Shown: positions 23,512 to 36,337 of the stretch, piece after piece
Position numbering within the stretch: position 1 is the first letter of the stretch
Layout: each line of letters starts with the position of its first letter
Source of the DNA: Cerrena zonata
Taxonomy: Eukaryota; Basidiomycota; Agaricomycetes; Polyporales; Cerrenaceae
DNA length: 64,000 bases
Direction: 5' to 3'
Assembly: GCA_038087015.1 (NCBI GenBank)
Contig: JASBNA010000002.1
Location: 1,240,001 to 1,304,000 of the forward strand
Position numbers and translations under genes: made by a program
Notes under the pieces: model-generated
What the model was told of the DNA's origin: nothing
Seen by the model: the letters and a program-made list of their open reading frames with translations, nothing else
The model's database searches: none

Positions 23512-25618
23512 ATGGGTAAACCGTCACTAGCTGCTTTCATTCTACTCGGTTGTGTACTTACAATCCACGCTGCTCCTGATGCTGCTAACAATTGCAAATG
23601 TCTCTCGACCGACAGTTGTTGGCCCAATTCATCCGATTTCGACAAGTTGGCGTCTGAAGTAACACAACCTCTCATACACCCTATACCACCTGCTTCGCCA
23701 TGCTACCCGGCATCCAACCCGTCAGGTAATTGTACAGAGGTCCAAGAAAACTGGATGGACGGTAACTGGCGTTCTGACCGTGTTGGTGCCATGCAAGCAC
23801 CAAATTACGAGACGTTCACTTTCGCAAACGGGACAATTAGTGCCTGTTACTTGAATACTACTCTTGGTGCTCCTTGCGAGCAGGGAAATATCCCTGTCAT
23901 TGGTGTTGACGCTCGTGGACCATCAGACATCCAAGCCGCTGTGAACTTCGCCCGCACCCATAATCTTCGTCTGGTGGTCAAGAATACAGGGTTCGTAGCT
24001 TTCCATTTGAATCCGTGATATGAGCATATAATCTTCACTATAAAAACATATAGCCATGATTTCCTCGGACGTAGTGCGGCTCGCGACTCCTTTGTTATTT
24101 GGACCCATAATATGAAGAATATCACCATTCATGATACTTTTACACCCTCTGGAGCTCCTGCGAATGAGACCTACCCGCAAGGTATGTATAATTTAACCCT
24201 TGGGTGCTAGTATCGCCATCCTCACATCGTTCTCTTAGCGATTACGCTCGGTGCTGGTGTGCAGTGGCACGAAGCTTATGATGCTGCAAGTTCCGTTGGT
24301 CATGTCTTAGTCGGCGGTCTCGCTGCTGGTGGTTCCGTTGGTGCTGCAGGTGGTTGGATACAAGGTGGCGGTCACAGTGCTTTGTCTCCTACATATGGGC
24401 TAGGTAAGTTTTATACACCGTCTGTAGGTTACAACTACTGACTCGTGCGCAATATTTAGGAGTGGACAACGTCCTAGAAATGACCGTGGTCACAGCTGAT
24501 GGTGAACACCTCACCGCTAACTCTCATCAAAATCAAGATTTATTCTGGGCTCTTCGTGGTGGCGGAGGTGGAACATTCGGTGTTGTGACTTCAGTCACCT
24601 ATCGTACTCGTCCTGATGGTCAAATAATCTCTGGATTCCTTACGACGTCAATTAAGGCCAACACGACTGGCTCAACTCCTATCCTGGTCAAATTGATGTC
24701 TGAACTTTTCCGTCATTCTACCAACCTCACAGACGGAGGTTGGGGTGGCTACATTTTTACATCCCCATCAGCACCCGGTGAAGCGATGGCATTACAGCTC
24801 ATTCTCATTGCACCGAACGCTACGTGGGCTCAGGCTAACGAGACATTTAACCCCCTTCTTCAAAGTGCGGCAGCTCTAGCCGCTAATTCTTCATTTGAGA
24901 ACGGTGGTGCTCTGAACATCACCACTGGGACCGCTTTCCCGTTCGAGTCGTTCAAAGCGTGAAGGGATATGTTTTTCACATTTGCAACGGGTCAAGTAGG
25001 AGGAAACACCATTATAGGATCGAGGCTATTCCCCAAGACGGTATTAGAATCTAGCCCTACTGAGCTCGCAGAAACCATATTGGAATTCCCCGATATAAGC
25101 TTCTAGTTCGTCTTTTCTCAATCCTCATCTTCATCATCCAAACCTAACATCTTACCCAATCTGAAGCCTCGTTGCTGGAGGTGCAGTATCTAAACCCGAT
25201 CCAGACTCTGCCGGTCTGAATCCGGCATGGAGGAAAGCCGGTATGCATTCCGTCTGGGGTGATACCTGGCCTGAGGGGACCTCGGCTTCCGAGATCAACA
25301 CCAAGGTAGCTTTATTGAAGCAACGGTTGGAAATTGCCCATAGGATCGTCCCAGACTCGGGTGCTTATTTCAACGAAGTACGTTATAATGCCTCAATTTA
25401 AATTGTCATCATTCTATGCCTAGAGGAGATCTTTTACTCACCTTGATCTACGTCGTCAGGCGTCCCTGTTCGAGAATAACTTCCAGCAGACATTCTTTGG
25501 AGACCATTATCCCAAGCTCAAGGCGATCAAGAAACGTTATGACCCTGGGGATTTATTCGTTGTGCCCAAAGGCGTTGGGTCCGAAGATTGGGATGAACTA
25601 CTTCACTGTCGTGTCTAG
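23512..25618 (+). pseudogene. Secreted BBE-like FAD-linked oxidase with premature stop
   Basis: Berberine-bridge-enzyme-type flavoprotein (FAD-binding PCMH fold). ATG 23512 opens a signal peptide (MGKPSLAAFILLGCVLTIHA). FAD-domain motifs follow: VVKNTG spliced to HDFLGRSAARDSF, whose His is the likely 8-alpha flavin ligand; then [32 protein letters not shown], and [19 protein letters not shown]. The C-terminal BBE motif region is intact in later exons (GLNPAWR, then FGDHYPKLKAIKKRYDP and DLFVV), ending at TAG 25616-25618. In the middle, at 24960-24962, TGA sits between FESFKA and RDMFFTFATGQVGGN, where Trp is expected (TGG to TGA). Everything on both sides stays in frame, so this is a single recent nonsense change or a base-call error. 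An older dead copy lies just upstream. Confidence 0.8.
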
Positions 25619-26219
25619 AGCCTCTAGCTGCAGGCCGTTTCGTCTCGCAAGTAAGGAATACCCGAACACAACACCTGTTCATTCTCAACATACGATATAC
25701 ATTTTTTTTTCTAATACTGTGTGATTGATCATTCGCGCTGCTGATACACTTTTGGTGTAAAAGAACTGCAACCAACTAATCAACAAGAAAGGGGGAGGAG
25801 GAGGGCACCATGGGTGTGTGGATCGCTAAGCTACAAGACTATTGTGGATACGATTTAATGAGCACGAAGGCAAAAACAGATGTATGGGGTTTAGTGGAAT
25901 AGGGGGAGAGGGGGGGGAAGAAAGCCTTACTAAAAGATGGGGGATTCAAAGCTGAATAGGAAACACGAAGAAACGACGAGAAAAGAGAAAAATGTGCCTG
26001 TGGTTGAGAAACGATACGTCACGCAAAGAGTGGAGTAATGTGGAAGAAGCGAATGAGTCAATATGACACATGAAGCAAACAAAAAACCAGACGGAAGAGT
26101 AGTAGTAAAGTATACAGGTTGAAGTGATTTAAAAATAAAAGCCAATACCAGACGAGTCACACTGGAGTCATGCTACAACCGGAATGCGCCCACGAAACAA
26201 AACGGAATAACAATAGCAT
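25619..26219. other. Intergenic
   Basis: No gene seen. The interval holds the 3' flanks of the converging oxidase locus and DCP2. The + strand is purine-rich at 25,780-25,925. Confidence 0.5.
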
Positions 26220-28694
26220 CTAGGCTCTGTTGGTGTAAGGAGGAGGGGCCACGGGCGTGGCACGAGGCATGCTAGGGGTGTTGAGAATATTCAATAGTTG
26301 AGCATTGGCGGGTGGGAGATTAGGACGAGATGGAATGAAGTTGGGAGAAAGCGGAGAGATAGGAAGAGGTCCCGTGGTACCCGATTGTGCAAAAGGAGGA
26401 CCAACGCGAAGAGGAGGTGGCGCGGGTCGACCACCTGGATAATGAAGAGGTGGATATATACCCTGCATCATTTGGGGTTGAGGACGGAGGAAAGGTTGGG
26501 AAGGAGGGAAGGCAGGTTGAGCGGTGGGAGGGCGTGCCTGGGGGATAGACATTATAGAACGTAATTGGTCGTCATTCATGCTTGCACGAGATAAATGATT
26601 GGAGTAGGGTATGTTGTGGAAAGTATTACTGGTTTGTGGACGGGGGTCCACATATCGTACAGTACTTGAAGATGGCGGGATATTACGAGAACGAAGAGGC
26701 AGTCCTCCAGGATTGGATGAATAGATCACAGGAGGTTCGTTGTACGCTGCAGCATGCGGTGGAGGAACAGATGTCGAAGGTGGAATAGGTCCATTCATCG
26801 ATGTTGGGAATGGTGCCTGTGTCGGATGACCAAGGGCTTGACGTTCAAGCTTAGGGGTCATCCTTTCCGACTCTTTGACAACATGTTCTAGCATAGCGTG
26901 ATACTTCATTTGTTTGGGTATAGGGGGCACTGCGGTCGCCCGTGTGAAGTACGGAGATGTTTCGACAGACATAATACCGGGTCGTCGAGTAACGGGTGAG
27001 CGTGGGGCATTGGTGGTATTAGCAACAGGAAGTGGATGGGGCCTGACATCAAGGGTAGTATGATGCGTGAGCAAGTGGGCAGATGGATCTTGACTTGGAG
27101 CACTTGGGGCGGGAAGAGCAGGAGAAGGTTGAACAGATCGAGGAACTACAGACGGAGTACGAGATGAATGAGAAGTATGAGGCGTCCCACAGTGGGACAG
27201 AGGAGTGGAACAAGGTAGCGGAACGTGCTGGAGGGATTCTGGCGCCCTTGACTTTGCTAACTTCAACGGGAGCACCAGACGCCGACATTGAGAGTGATGT
27301 CAGAAGTCGTGCCAGATTTGGGTCAACGCTTTGAAGATCGATATCTTGCTGGACGTCAGCCTCGGCTTTATACATCGTCACTGAAGGCTCGCTATACTGC
27401 GGGGATGGAGTTTGTAATTCACCATTGTCTGCAGATGAAGCCTGAGAGCCGGATTCTTGGGCTCCAAGATCATTGGTATGGCACGACTGATCATCTGTTG
27501 CGCCATTGGGATCTTCGTCACTGGAAACATGTATCTCGGGTTCGATATAGTTCACAGAGTGTTTGAGGGTCTGGGCCTTCCTGTGAGCGTTGCGAGGCTT
27601 GTTTTCGCGAATGAATTTCCTCAGGGGTCTATAGAAGGTCTATAAGTGCTCAAGCTGGAGAAAGATATACAACTCACCCTATGAATGGCGTAATCAGATA
27701 GAACTTCCCAGGCACGGTCTTGTTCCTCTTCCAAGTTGGGAGATCTGTGAGCTTGAACCATGATATTTTCTGCATATAACATATAGGTCAATTACTCGTA
27801 TTATTTGGAACAATGGGGACTTACGCTGATCTCTTTGCGCGTTCGTGTTTCGAAGGGGTAATCTTCGGGGATGTTGGGTACGATATATAATGCTATTGTC
27901 TGTTCCTTAATGGATACCTCGACAACGTCTTCAGGGTTAATGTCTGACCCGAGATCGAACCCAGTCTCCTCGAGAACCTGGGTCAAATCAATGAGGAAAT
28001 AGTTTAGGCAATGTGGGTGATTCACGTACCTCTCGTACGGCGCATCGATGTCTCGGCTCTTGCTCATTGATCTTCCCTTTTGGAAAACTCCAAGCTGCTG
28101 TTGACTTCCATCCCTTCACTAGCAGACACTGGAGATTATGATGACGTAAGCAGTGAGACCTACAAAGAACAACAGTAGGGCTGACCTTGTCCCACGTCTC
28201 GTTGAGCATGATGGCACCACAAACAGGGACGCGAGTCTTGTAAGCTAGGAAGTTCTGGAATGTCTGCTCGTGATCGTCTCCCCAGTGTTTCAGGATAGGG
28301 CAGACATGGAATAGACGTTCTGAAAACTTCTTGAGAGACATTGTTGGTAGTCGGTCATCTTGTTCCCGGATGAAATCTTCATAGTACCAGTGTCTGATGG
28401 AATCGCAAGCGTGGCATTAGAAAGGTAGGAGTGCAGGCCAAAGTAGTGTTGGAACGTACGCTTGCTCCACTTGGAAACACACCCGTTCTAGAGAGGCCAG
28501 CTCCTCGTCAGGAAGGTTTAGAATAAATCGGCTGCAAAAATTGAGTATTGGACAGTGAAATGTGGTATGGGATATGCTGACCTGGAAAGATCCTCCAGGA
28601 CTTCATGTAATTTGTCCTGCAGCGAGAACGGTTCTGTGTGATTTCTTGAACGAGGGGCAGATATTTCTGGCGATGATGACGATGACGACGCCAT
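26220..28694 (-). CDS. DCP2: mRNA decapping enzyme DCP2
   Basis: Nudix hydrolase that removes the m7G cap in 5'-3' mRNA decay, in P-bodies with Dcp1. ATG 28694 starts MASSSSSSPEIS. The N-terminal regulatory domain follows (LQDKLHEVLEDLSS, RFILNLPDEE, HWYYEDFIREQ). The Nudix motif reads FPKGKINEQEPRHRCAVREV and then LEETGFD, giving the G-x5-E-x7-REVxEExG pattern, though it is split by an intron. Box-B-like FYLITPFI and PFYRPLRKFIRENK come next. The long C-terminal tail is Pro/Ser-rich and disordered. Between about 27,280 and 27,050 the coding frame changes: either a short intron of about 37 nt (GTGCTC...GCCAG) or an indel explains it. The last exon ends at 26220. Confidence 0.9.
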
Positions 28695-29302
28695 CGTGCA
28701 GAGAGGTTGAAAGAGAGACTCGAAGAGGGAGATATGGACAGATGAGGAAGGGGGAAGGGTGAGATGGCTGGACGGATGGACGGACTTTGTTGGTGGTTGT
28801 AGACTGAGAGCCTCTCAGCCACTGCACAGTCCCGCATAGCGCCAGTGCGCCAAACAACACCACACACCCTCCTTCCCACAAACTATCGTCATCCTCCTCT
28901 TGCCTCCTTCGAGCCCAGCCTCCGATGCTGTGAACTGGCTCAAATCCCGCATCCTTGGATCTTTGCCGGCCATACGGATGAGTTCCTTCGTCCCCCAACG
29001 CCTTGTTCCATTTCCAACACGGACGTTGGATTCTGTCAGCCGCATTTCAAACTCTACCGACGCTCCCTCTTTTGTCGTATCTATGCCAATTGTTGCAGCT
29101 GGCACACGACATCTATGATTGCATAGGGAAGACAAGGAAGCACCAAGGTATCTCCGAGGCCCATAATAAGCTCAACCTACGTGGCCGGTAGCATTTCCAC
29201 ATCCAGACTATCCATTATGGCTCGTCTCGACTATTGTAGTATAAATGTTATACAATAAAACTAAAACAAACAAATATCCTCGAAAACAAAAACTCGGCGT
29301 AT
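28695..29302. other. Intergenic
   Basis: Upstream region of DCP2 and downstream flank of INCENP. A small + frame at about 28,900-29,118 (SSPASDAVNWLKSRILGSL) looks protein-like, but it has no recognisable family or clear gene structure, so I do not call it. Confidence 0.4.
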
Positions 29303-32300
29303 TCAATCGAAACCCATACGTCGAGCATAATCGCGCTCTTCCTCTTGGGTAAGACCATCGCCAGCCACACCCCAATTCGCCGAACTCGACCTCACTTTAA
29401 GACGAGGCTGCCTTGCTGCAGCAGCAAAGAGCTCCTCCATACGGAAAGGTTGGATCGGTCCAAAAATAGCATCGGGATTCATAGAGCTCTGCTGTTTCAA
29501 CGCCTCTCTCAGCTCAGGGGACTGAGCCCATTCAGGAGGTTCAAAGGCATCCTGCCTCGGTTCATCATCAGAGTACTCATAGTCAGAGTGAACTTCTGGG
29601 AGTTCGATGCTCTCCGGAGCTACTTTAGGAGGAGCACGAGGTTCTGTTGCTTTCATATGAGCCTGGGCGCGGTACACCATCTGAGATTGCAGTTGTTGGG
29701 ATGGTTGTTGCATATCCTCATCCAATGGTTGCGCTTTACCCTTGCCTTTCAAGGCGGACTTGAGACTCGTGGTCGAAGACATCGGTTTGATTTGTCGTGG
29801 CGCTTCTTTGGTTGCAGGTGTTGTAGAAGACAACTGAGATGAAGATGGTTGCTTCATTATTGATTTCATCGTCTTCGTCTTGGTGGCGGGCGTTGTAGCT
29901 GCAGTGGGCTTCGCGAGGCGAGAAGGTTGGTCGCGCGAGGGAGGTTTCTGCGTGTCGGGCTTCTTCTGGGTCTCCACCGTGATCTTGCGTTTCTTGGTCG
30001 TATCATCCTCAGCCTGTGAAGGGGTCAGTTCGATATATAATATCCACGACATGCGTTTACAAACCAGTTTAGTGCTTCGGAGGGGACGTTTGTCTGTATG
30101 CTCTTCCCGCTCACGTTTACGTCTCTCTACGTCCTCTTTAATCTTACGCTCTTCCTCCACAGCTCGGGCTTTCTCCTCGTCGGCCTTCCGCTGCATGGCC
30201 TGCTGACGCCTAGCTTCCATGTCCTTGAGACGACTGGCCTTCTTGTCAGCTTCCTGTTGTTGCTAAAAATAACGAAAACGCAGATCAGTAAATGGGGAAG
30301 ATAATGTGGGAGTAGTTCACAACTGTACCTTCTTAGCAGCGGCGGCGGCAAGTTGGATGCTCTTCACGGGTTCGCCCTTCTTCTTACCCAAATAGCTACT
30401 AACGAACTTGGAAGCTTGTCCGAAGAAGCCTAATTGTGATTGACTCGAGGATCCAGATGCCATGGATTGCTGACTTTCACTTCGATTTGACGGAGGTTTA
30501 GACTGCAAATATCCTTGTAAAAATGACAGAAATACGTGTCGTGGAAAGAAAAACATACCGGAACCAAACTAATCGTCGACTGGCCAGTACGCAAGATATC
30601 CTCCAGCTCGCTATCGACTCCGTCCGTATCAACGTTCATGGCGACATCGCCATCACCGTCCTCATTCTCAGACTGAGTTTGCGCACTCTCCACCACATCA
30701 CGTACATCCATCGTATCAGCTTGCTCCATAGCAGCTCTCTGCAAAGCATCCCTAAAGCTCTGAGTAGTCTGTATACCATCTTCTGCTGTATCAAACGTCG
30801 ACCCTGTATCATCTCGGTCCCCAGAGGACGCGAAACCGTACGGAGTCCACATGTTGTTTGAAGCAAATTTATCTTCCATAGGCCAAATAGGATCTTCATT
30901 CTCGAGCTCATCGAGCTGCTCTTGATGCGACTTGGACTTGTGATGGCTGAATGGAGAAGTCGGTATCTTGAGTAGAAGGCACCCAAGCAGGGATATCATC
31001 TTCCTTGTCGAAGATAGCATCAGAGAATACACTCGCTTGACTTGGCTGGCTGGATACCTGGAACAGGCTTAGAGCCACTGGTAGTTAATGCTGCAGGGAC
31101 GCCGAGGGTCGTTGCAATAGGTCGGCTGAAGACTGCTGTTCCAGGAAGCTTGAAGAGAATGCCTTGCTGACTCCAGCGGTAGGGGGAGCAGGGAGCAGCA
31201 GGTAATTCGAGGGGTGGCGGTTGATCTTTGGGAGGTGCAGTGAAGACGGGTTTGGAAAATACGGAAGGTTTGATTTCGACAGGTTTAGCAGGAGGAGCAG
31301 GAGGGGGAGAGTTTGGTGGTGTGGTTGACATACTTGCGTTGTCAACATCGTTGGAAGGCGGAGATGACGATGCTACAGGTTGGTCGGAGGCAAGGTGTTT
31401 GGCTGATGAAGGAACAAGGTCTGAGAGGCTCAACCGATGTCCTGTGGTGACGGGAACAGGAGTAACCTTCTCCACGGCGGGTGGTGGGGGAGCCTTTTGC
31501 TCTACGACAGCTACAGGCGCAGCTTCTACCTTCTCCGAAGATTTGGTAGAGCTAGCCGATGCCTCCGCATTAGCATCCTCAGTCACCTCCTTATTGCGCT
31601 GAGCTACCCGAGCTTCAGCAGCGGCTCTGGCTTCAGCGAGTGCGGCTGCCGCAGCACCACCCAAGGATTTACCCATACTCCTTCCGACTCTACCACTGTC
31701 CATGGTCTTCCTGAAACGATCAAGAGCACCCTCAGCAGGAGAGTCAAGCTTGACGGCAATCGTGAACTCGTCGCCATCGTGGTGCGAGGTAGCCTCTGAT
31801 GGGGTACGAGAGTGAGAAATGCGCCCTGTCTCCTCTCGTGAGCTATGAGTCTCTCCTCGGTCAGATGAATGGGAGCTTTTGACGTCCTCTTCGCGACTCG
31901 TCCTAGCGGACTTAGCCTTTCTCTCATCTTGGAGAATGGTAACTTCGGACGAGCTAGGTGTGATAGCAACATCCTCCATCTCTTCACTCTTTCGTTTCCT
32001 TGTCGCAGAAGAGCCGACCGCGGCTGGTGATACCCAGACCAACAGCCACAGCCTTCTTCTTGCCAGAACCTGTCATCTCGAATGCCTTAGCCTCTTTAGC
32101 CTTGGTTAACCAGAAGTCCGCTTGTTGTTCATCGCAGTCCCGGGTGTCTGTGACGGTGGGGGTGGGACAGACGGTTCCCGAGGACCCCGTGTTGATTTCT
32201 TCAATGGTGAGGGGGCAGGAAGGCCGAACTGAGAAATGCTGGGTTTCCTGTTGAGAATAGTTGTAGTGGTTGCGTCTTCGTCTTTGATGGGTACCATCAT

Positions 32301-33169
32301 CTCCGTCTCCATATCTGCATCAGAGTCCGAGTTGTATTCATCTACGGGTTGTTGCAATGATAGCCTGCTTCGTTCGTCGTTTTCCTCAACAATCATAGAC
32401 AGTTCTTGCAATGTATCTTGTGACTGGGAATGAACGGGAATTTCTGGAGTGATGATCGTTGGTATAGTCGCAGCTACAGCGGGTTCAGGTTGAGCGAGCT
32501 CAATGGGTGCAGGCTCGGGTTCTTCTATTTCCATGTCTTCGTGTGCAGGAGAAGGAGACTTAGGTTTGACGGGAGCATCCTTTACAACTGGTACAGGCCG
32601 AGGAGTGGGCGCAGACTCCCGATCGTCCATCTCGTCTTGTTGAGGAGCAGGGGGCGATGGCTTCTTCTGCTTCGGTTTAGCAACAGGAGCATCCTCCACG
32701 AGTTCATCGTTGGTGGATTTAGCATCTAGTAGTGCTTTATGGAAGTCATTCACAGGAGCGACGTTTTCTTTCTCCTTTCGCTTATACTGATATGAGGTGA
32801 CGTCTATTGCTTATAAGATCAATTGAACGTACCTCTGACAGCGAGTCAGCAATAACAGTCTTGACTTTCGATGCAGCAGCTGTAGCTGCTCGTGTACGTT
32901 TAGGAGCATCTCGTTTCCGACCAGGTGTCTTCATTATATCGTATATACGTCTACACAAAATTGAGTCACAGTAAAACAGCATGAAGTACGCCAGCATACC
33001 CCTCGGTCGGCCTAGCAAGAGTATCCTCAAGATATGTATCAAGAAAATCGAATCCTTTGTTTTTGATCTGGTCGTGCATGAATTGACGACCGGGATCTTT
33101 GGCCAGCTGGAAACGAAAGGAATTGCACCAGGCGATCACGCCGATTTCTCCTGGGTTTGAGCCGTCCAT
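29303..33169 (-). CDS. INCENP / Sli15-like inner centromere protein (frame breaks)
   Basis: Scaffold of the chromosomal passenger complex that binds and activates Aurora kinase. ATG 33169 starts MDGSNPGEIGVIAW. The C-terminal IN-box is clear: SIELPEVHSDYEYSDDE, DAFEPPEWAQSPELREAL, NPDAIFGPI, FRMEELF and the Ser-Ser-Ala-Asn-Trp end (SSSANW). A basic coiled-coil-like helix precedes it (KADEEKARAVEEERKIKED), as in the single-alpha-helix region of INCENPs. The middle is disordered and Ser/Pro-rich, with GLPAPSPLKKSTRGPREP and WLTKAKEAKAFEMTG. Single-base frame changes are needed at about 32,110 (KRTS to WLTK), 32,030, 31,055 (to SVFSDAIFDKEDDIPAW) and 30,940 (to SHQEQLDELENED). No good introns explain them. 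Both ends look under selection, so assembly indels are likelier than gene death. Confidence 0.85.
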
Positions 33170-33649
33170 ATTCAAGATATAGATATTATATGGACATGCA
33201 ACGAAAGCAAGAAGAGTTGAAGATCAAAGCGAGAGTCTTCAGTGGACGGTTGCCACTAGAGCTTGAATAGTAGATGCAGAGCCACCGACGCGGGCGAGAC
33301 ACGAACTTGCTCCGACGCGCTTCTCACGTGCCCGCGACTTTCACTTGTCGGCATCTCCCGCCCCCATGTTTTCTACCTTTTCTTTATCATTCCAAGCGGT
33401 TTATACAGAACTCGTTCATGTGTATAAATCATCTCTGCTCATCTCCTGAATCATATCTACAGAACGCATTCCTTGTGACTATAAACGCCATTTTGTTTGG
33501 GAAGGAAATGTATAAACACTGGTCGGCGAATGCCATGCACATCTGGCTGTGCTTCGCAGGTACCCTTCACAAATGCAAAGCTCCAATTTCATCACACGCT
33601 ACTACCACCACTTGAAATTCCTCCAGAAGAGTAAACACTGAACAGTTGT
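33170..33649. other. Divergent promoter region of INCENP and the GRAM gene
   Basis: A 480 bp stretch between two divergent start codons. I see no gene in it. Confidence 0.5.
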
Positions 33650-35991
33650 ATGTCTCATCTAGCTCCTCCGCCAGTACATCCTTCTCGCCGTGTGTCTTCT
33701 GCTTCTCCATCTCGTACAAGCTCGCCGAGATCTTTACCACCTGCCTTGCCGCCTCGTTATGACGACATTAATCGAAGTACCCCACAATTGCCTCGTTCTA
33801 TGCCTGGCTCTGTAGAGGACCTTGGGGCCCCATTGGATGCTGAGGATTCAATGGACGTACCACCCCCGCCAGAAGACCTTCGTAATGAAGAGGAACTCTC
33901 GGAGGTCGAACTGAGGGAAATGTACGACAGTGAAGAAATTGACAGGTTTCTACATATATTTCAAACGGTAAAGTCGGCTTGAAGCTCTACATTGACAGGC
34001 GTCGCTCATGAGGCGAGTAGTATGTATCTGAAGTCAAAGCTGTTGGCACTTCACCCTCTCTACGAGAGAAGGATGTCGAAAGCCATGAATCATCACCCCC
34101 TCGACCCGAAGAGGTACTTGACTCGATGATAGGCTCACAAACGGGCCCATCAACTTCTTCAACTCAACACACTCTTTCTGAATGGTGCGCGCAGGTCAGT
34201 TTTAGGGACGACCTCTTCAACGAAACTTATTGACGAACAATCACCTACAGCGACTAATAGTCTGGCTTCCGACCGAACAACAACACTTTCCGGAACTTTC
34301 GTTGAAACAAGTACACATGACAGTGGAACGTACATATCTGGCGTTGCTGCCTACTTACCTTTCCCTCTTTGGACGTGTCATTCGTCTTGCTACTTGGAAA
34401 GATTATAGCACAAGCCTCGTCTGCTGCCTTGTAAGTTCGCCTTAGTCTAATCGGAGAACGATGTAACATTGTGTCATAGCTCTATTGGTTTCTTTGGGCT
34501 CATGGTCTCCTTTTTCCTGCTGCTTGTATATGTCTCCTTTATTCTCTCTTGCGGAGAAGGTTCTTGCCGTATCCTACCTTGGCCGAATTGCGAAGGCGCA
34601 GACATGAAGTAAACCAAGCTGAACAATTCGGTGCTGCTTTGTCTAAACGGCTAGCTATGTCTTCATCCTTCCAAGTTAAAGATGCTTGGTATCTGTTCAA
34701 GGAGTTTAGGAAAACCAGAAAGGAAGCGCACGGGAAGGAGACTGTCTCTCCAGATCCGGAGACAGTAACTATTGATATTGAGCAGCCAGAAGAAGACGAA
34801 GACTTCGATTCAGTCCTCAGCGCGGAAGAACTGACACTGATTCAACTGGCCTTGTTCTTCTTCAGCCAGCTCTCTGACTTCCATGAACGAGCGAGAAAGT
34901 AGGTCCTTTCCTGTGTCGGCATTGTCCTTGTCCTGATTCATTTCTTAGTCTCTTCTTATGGCGAAGACCTCAAGCATCATTGGCTTTTGCAATCGTATGT
35001 GTCTCATATACTCGTAAACTCATTCTTGAATTAACGGTCCTTTTCCCTGTAGCTTCTGTTTAGTTGTGCAATAATCTCCGCGATGCCGGCCGTGTATATC
35101 TCAAGGTTATGCGGTCTAGCTGTTGGTCTTGTCTTTTGGCATCTGTCACCTGTCATCGCAGCATTACCGCCTTCCGACAGAATGAGGTACGTTACTTCTC
35201 CTCACTATGTGCGTTACATATTGAAGACTCTATTCCAGAATAATTCCTCCATCATGGCCAGTACCTACAGACGCTGAATATGCCATGGAACTAATTTCTC
35301 AGAGAGTCGCTCGTGGTCTTGAGGTTAGACCTCGAAGAGGCGACACTCGCCGTTCTTCTCTGATCCTGATATCGCGCAATCTCTATCTCTGTCGCATTCC
35401 GACCACGGATCGTCTAATTGGGAGAAAGTGGGGAAGCACGCAGCTGGTGCAAGGGAATATGTTGGTAACGTCAAGGAAACTTTCAAAGGTGACAACGTAC
35501 GTCATTCACTACTACTCAGGAAAGTCTTGTATTCAATGATATTTCGTAGTGGAAAAACCTAAATCATTGGCGTTCAATGAACCCATTATCAACATCCTCA
35601 ACAGTTGCCCTGCCCGATCGTGGAGTACAGCCGAAGCTAGATGCGCGCTGTAAGATTCTTTTCCCCTTCTGAATATGTTCTATACTCACTTTCGTCTGTA
35701 GCATACCCAGCTCAGCATGGTAAAACGACGGGACTGATTACATTATCGCCTTCTGAGCTCATCTTCACGTCGTTCGTTTCCCTAACTCCGAAGCTGGTCA
35801 TCAATCTCAAAAATATAGCCAGCGTACAGAAACGTGGCATTCTCGATGGTCTACGTCTATATCGGCGTCAAGCCGATGAGAATGGCGTAACGGAAGAGAT
35901 CGAGGAAAAGTTTACATGGGTTGGGGGTAGAGACGATCTATTCACGCGCTTGGTTGGCTCACAAGACCTCCGGTGGATCAATGTTCGATGA
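33650..35991 (+). CDS. DUF3292 / GRAM-domain membrane protein
   Basis: ATG 33650 opens a Pro/Ser-rich leader (MSHLAPPPVHPSRRVSS) and an acidic stretch. After several introns comes a region with membrane segments: LIVWLPTEQQHFPE, TYLALLPTYLSLFGRVIRL, the pair around LYWFLWAHGLLFPAACICLL, and LCGLAVGLVFWHLSPVIAAL followed by LPPSDRM. A conserved-looking block DAEYAMELISQRVARGLEV follows. The C-terminus is a GRAM domain: HGKTTGLITLSPSELIFTS, INLKNIASVQKRG and FTWVGGRDDLFTRLVG, with the stop at 35,989-35,991. The layout fits fungal DUF3292 proteins, membrane proteins with a lipid-binding GRAM domain; their function is poorly defined. Nine or so introns. Same strand as REC8, 346 bp upstream of it. 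Confidence 0.7.
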
Positions 35992-36337
35992 TTCGGCTTT
36001 GTGGGATCTTTATGTATGTATTATTATATGGACCACTGACTGTTGTAGCCATTCGATGACATTATGTATGTCGAAAATGCTCAGAGGCATTTCCATAAAA
36101 GGCAGCTGTCATCCTAGAAGCTGATCCGTCAGTTGCTCACCTTCGACGGCATGAATTAAGATATCTGCGCGACTTTGAGCTTATTGCGAAGTGGACTATG
36201 CTTCTTTCCTCCAATATATATCTCGGCGCATGCATTTGCCCATGCCCCCTTTCTGTCCTTCCCCCACACATTTGCTTCACTAACACACGTTACCCCCGGT
36301 CATCCACTAATTTCCTATCACAGTGTACTAACTAGCA
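35992..36337. other. Intergenic, REC8 promoter
   Basis: A 346 bp stretch. No gene seen. Confidence 0.5.

Noticed and set aside
24957..25000. Intron removing the TGA in the BBE-like oxidase (GTGAAG donor at 24959)
   Set aside because: The only nearby acceptor (GTAG) gives a wrong frame and would delete a conserved segment.
28900..29118. Small + frame with SSPASDAVNWLKSRILGSL
   Set aside because: Looks slightly protein-like, but there is no clear promoter, splice chain or family; kept only as a note in the intergenic entry.
32034..32112. An 87-nt intron in INCENP that would restore one frame
   Set aside because: It is phase-consistent but would remove WLTKAKEAKAFEMTG, which looks like a conserved block; indels fit better.
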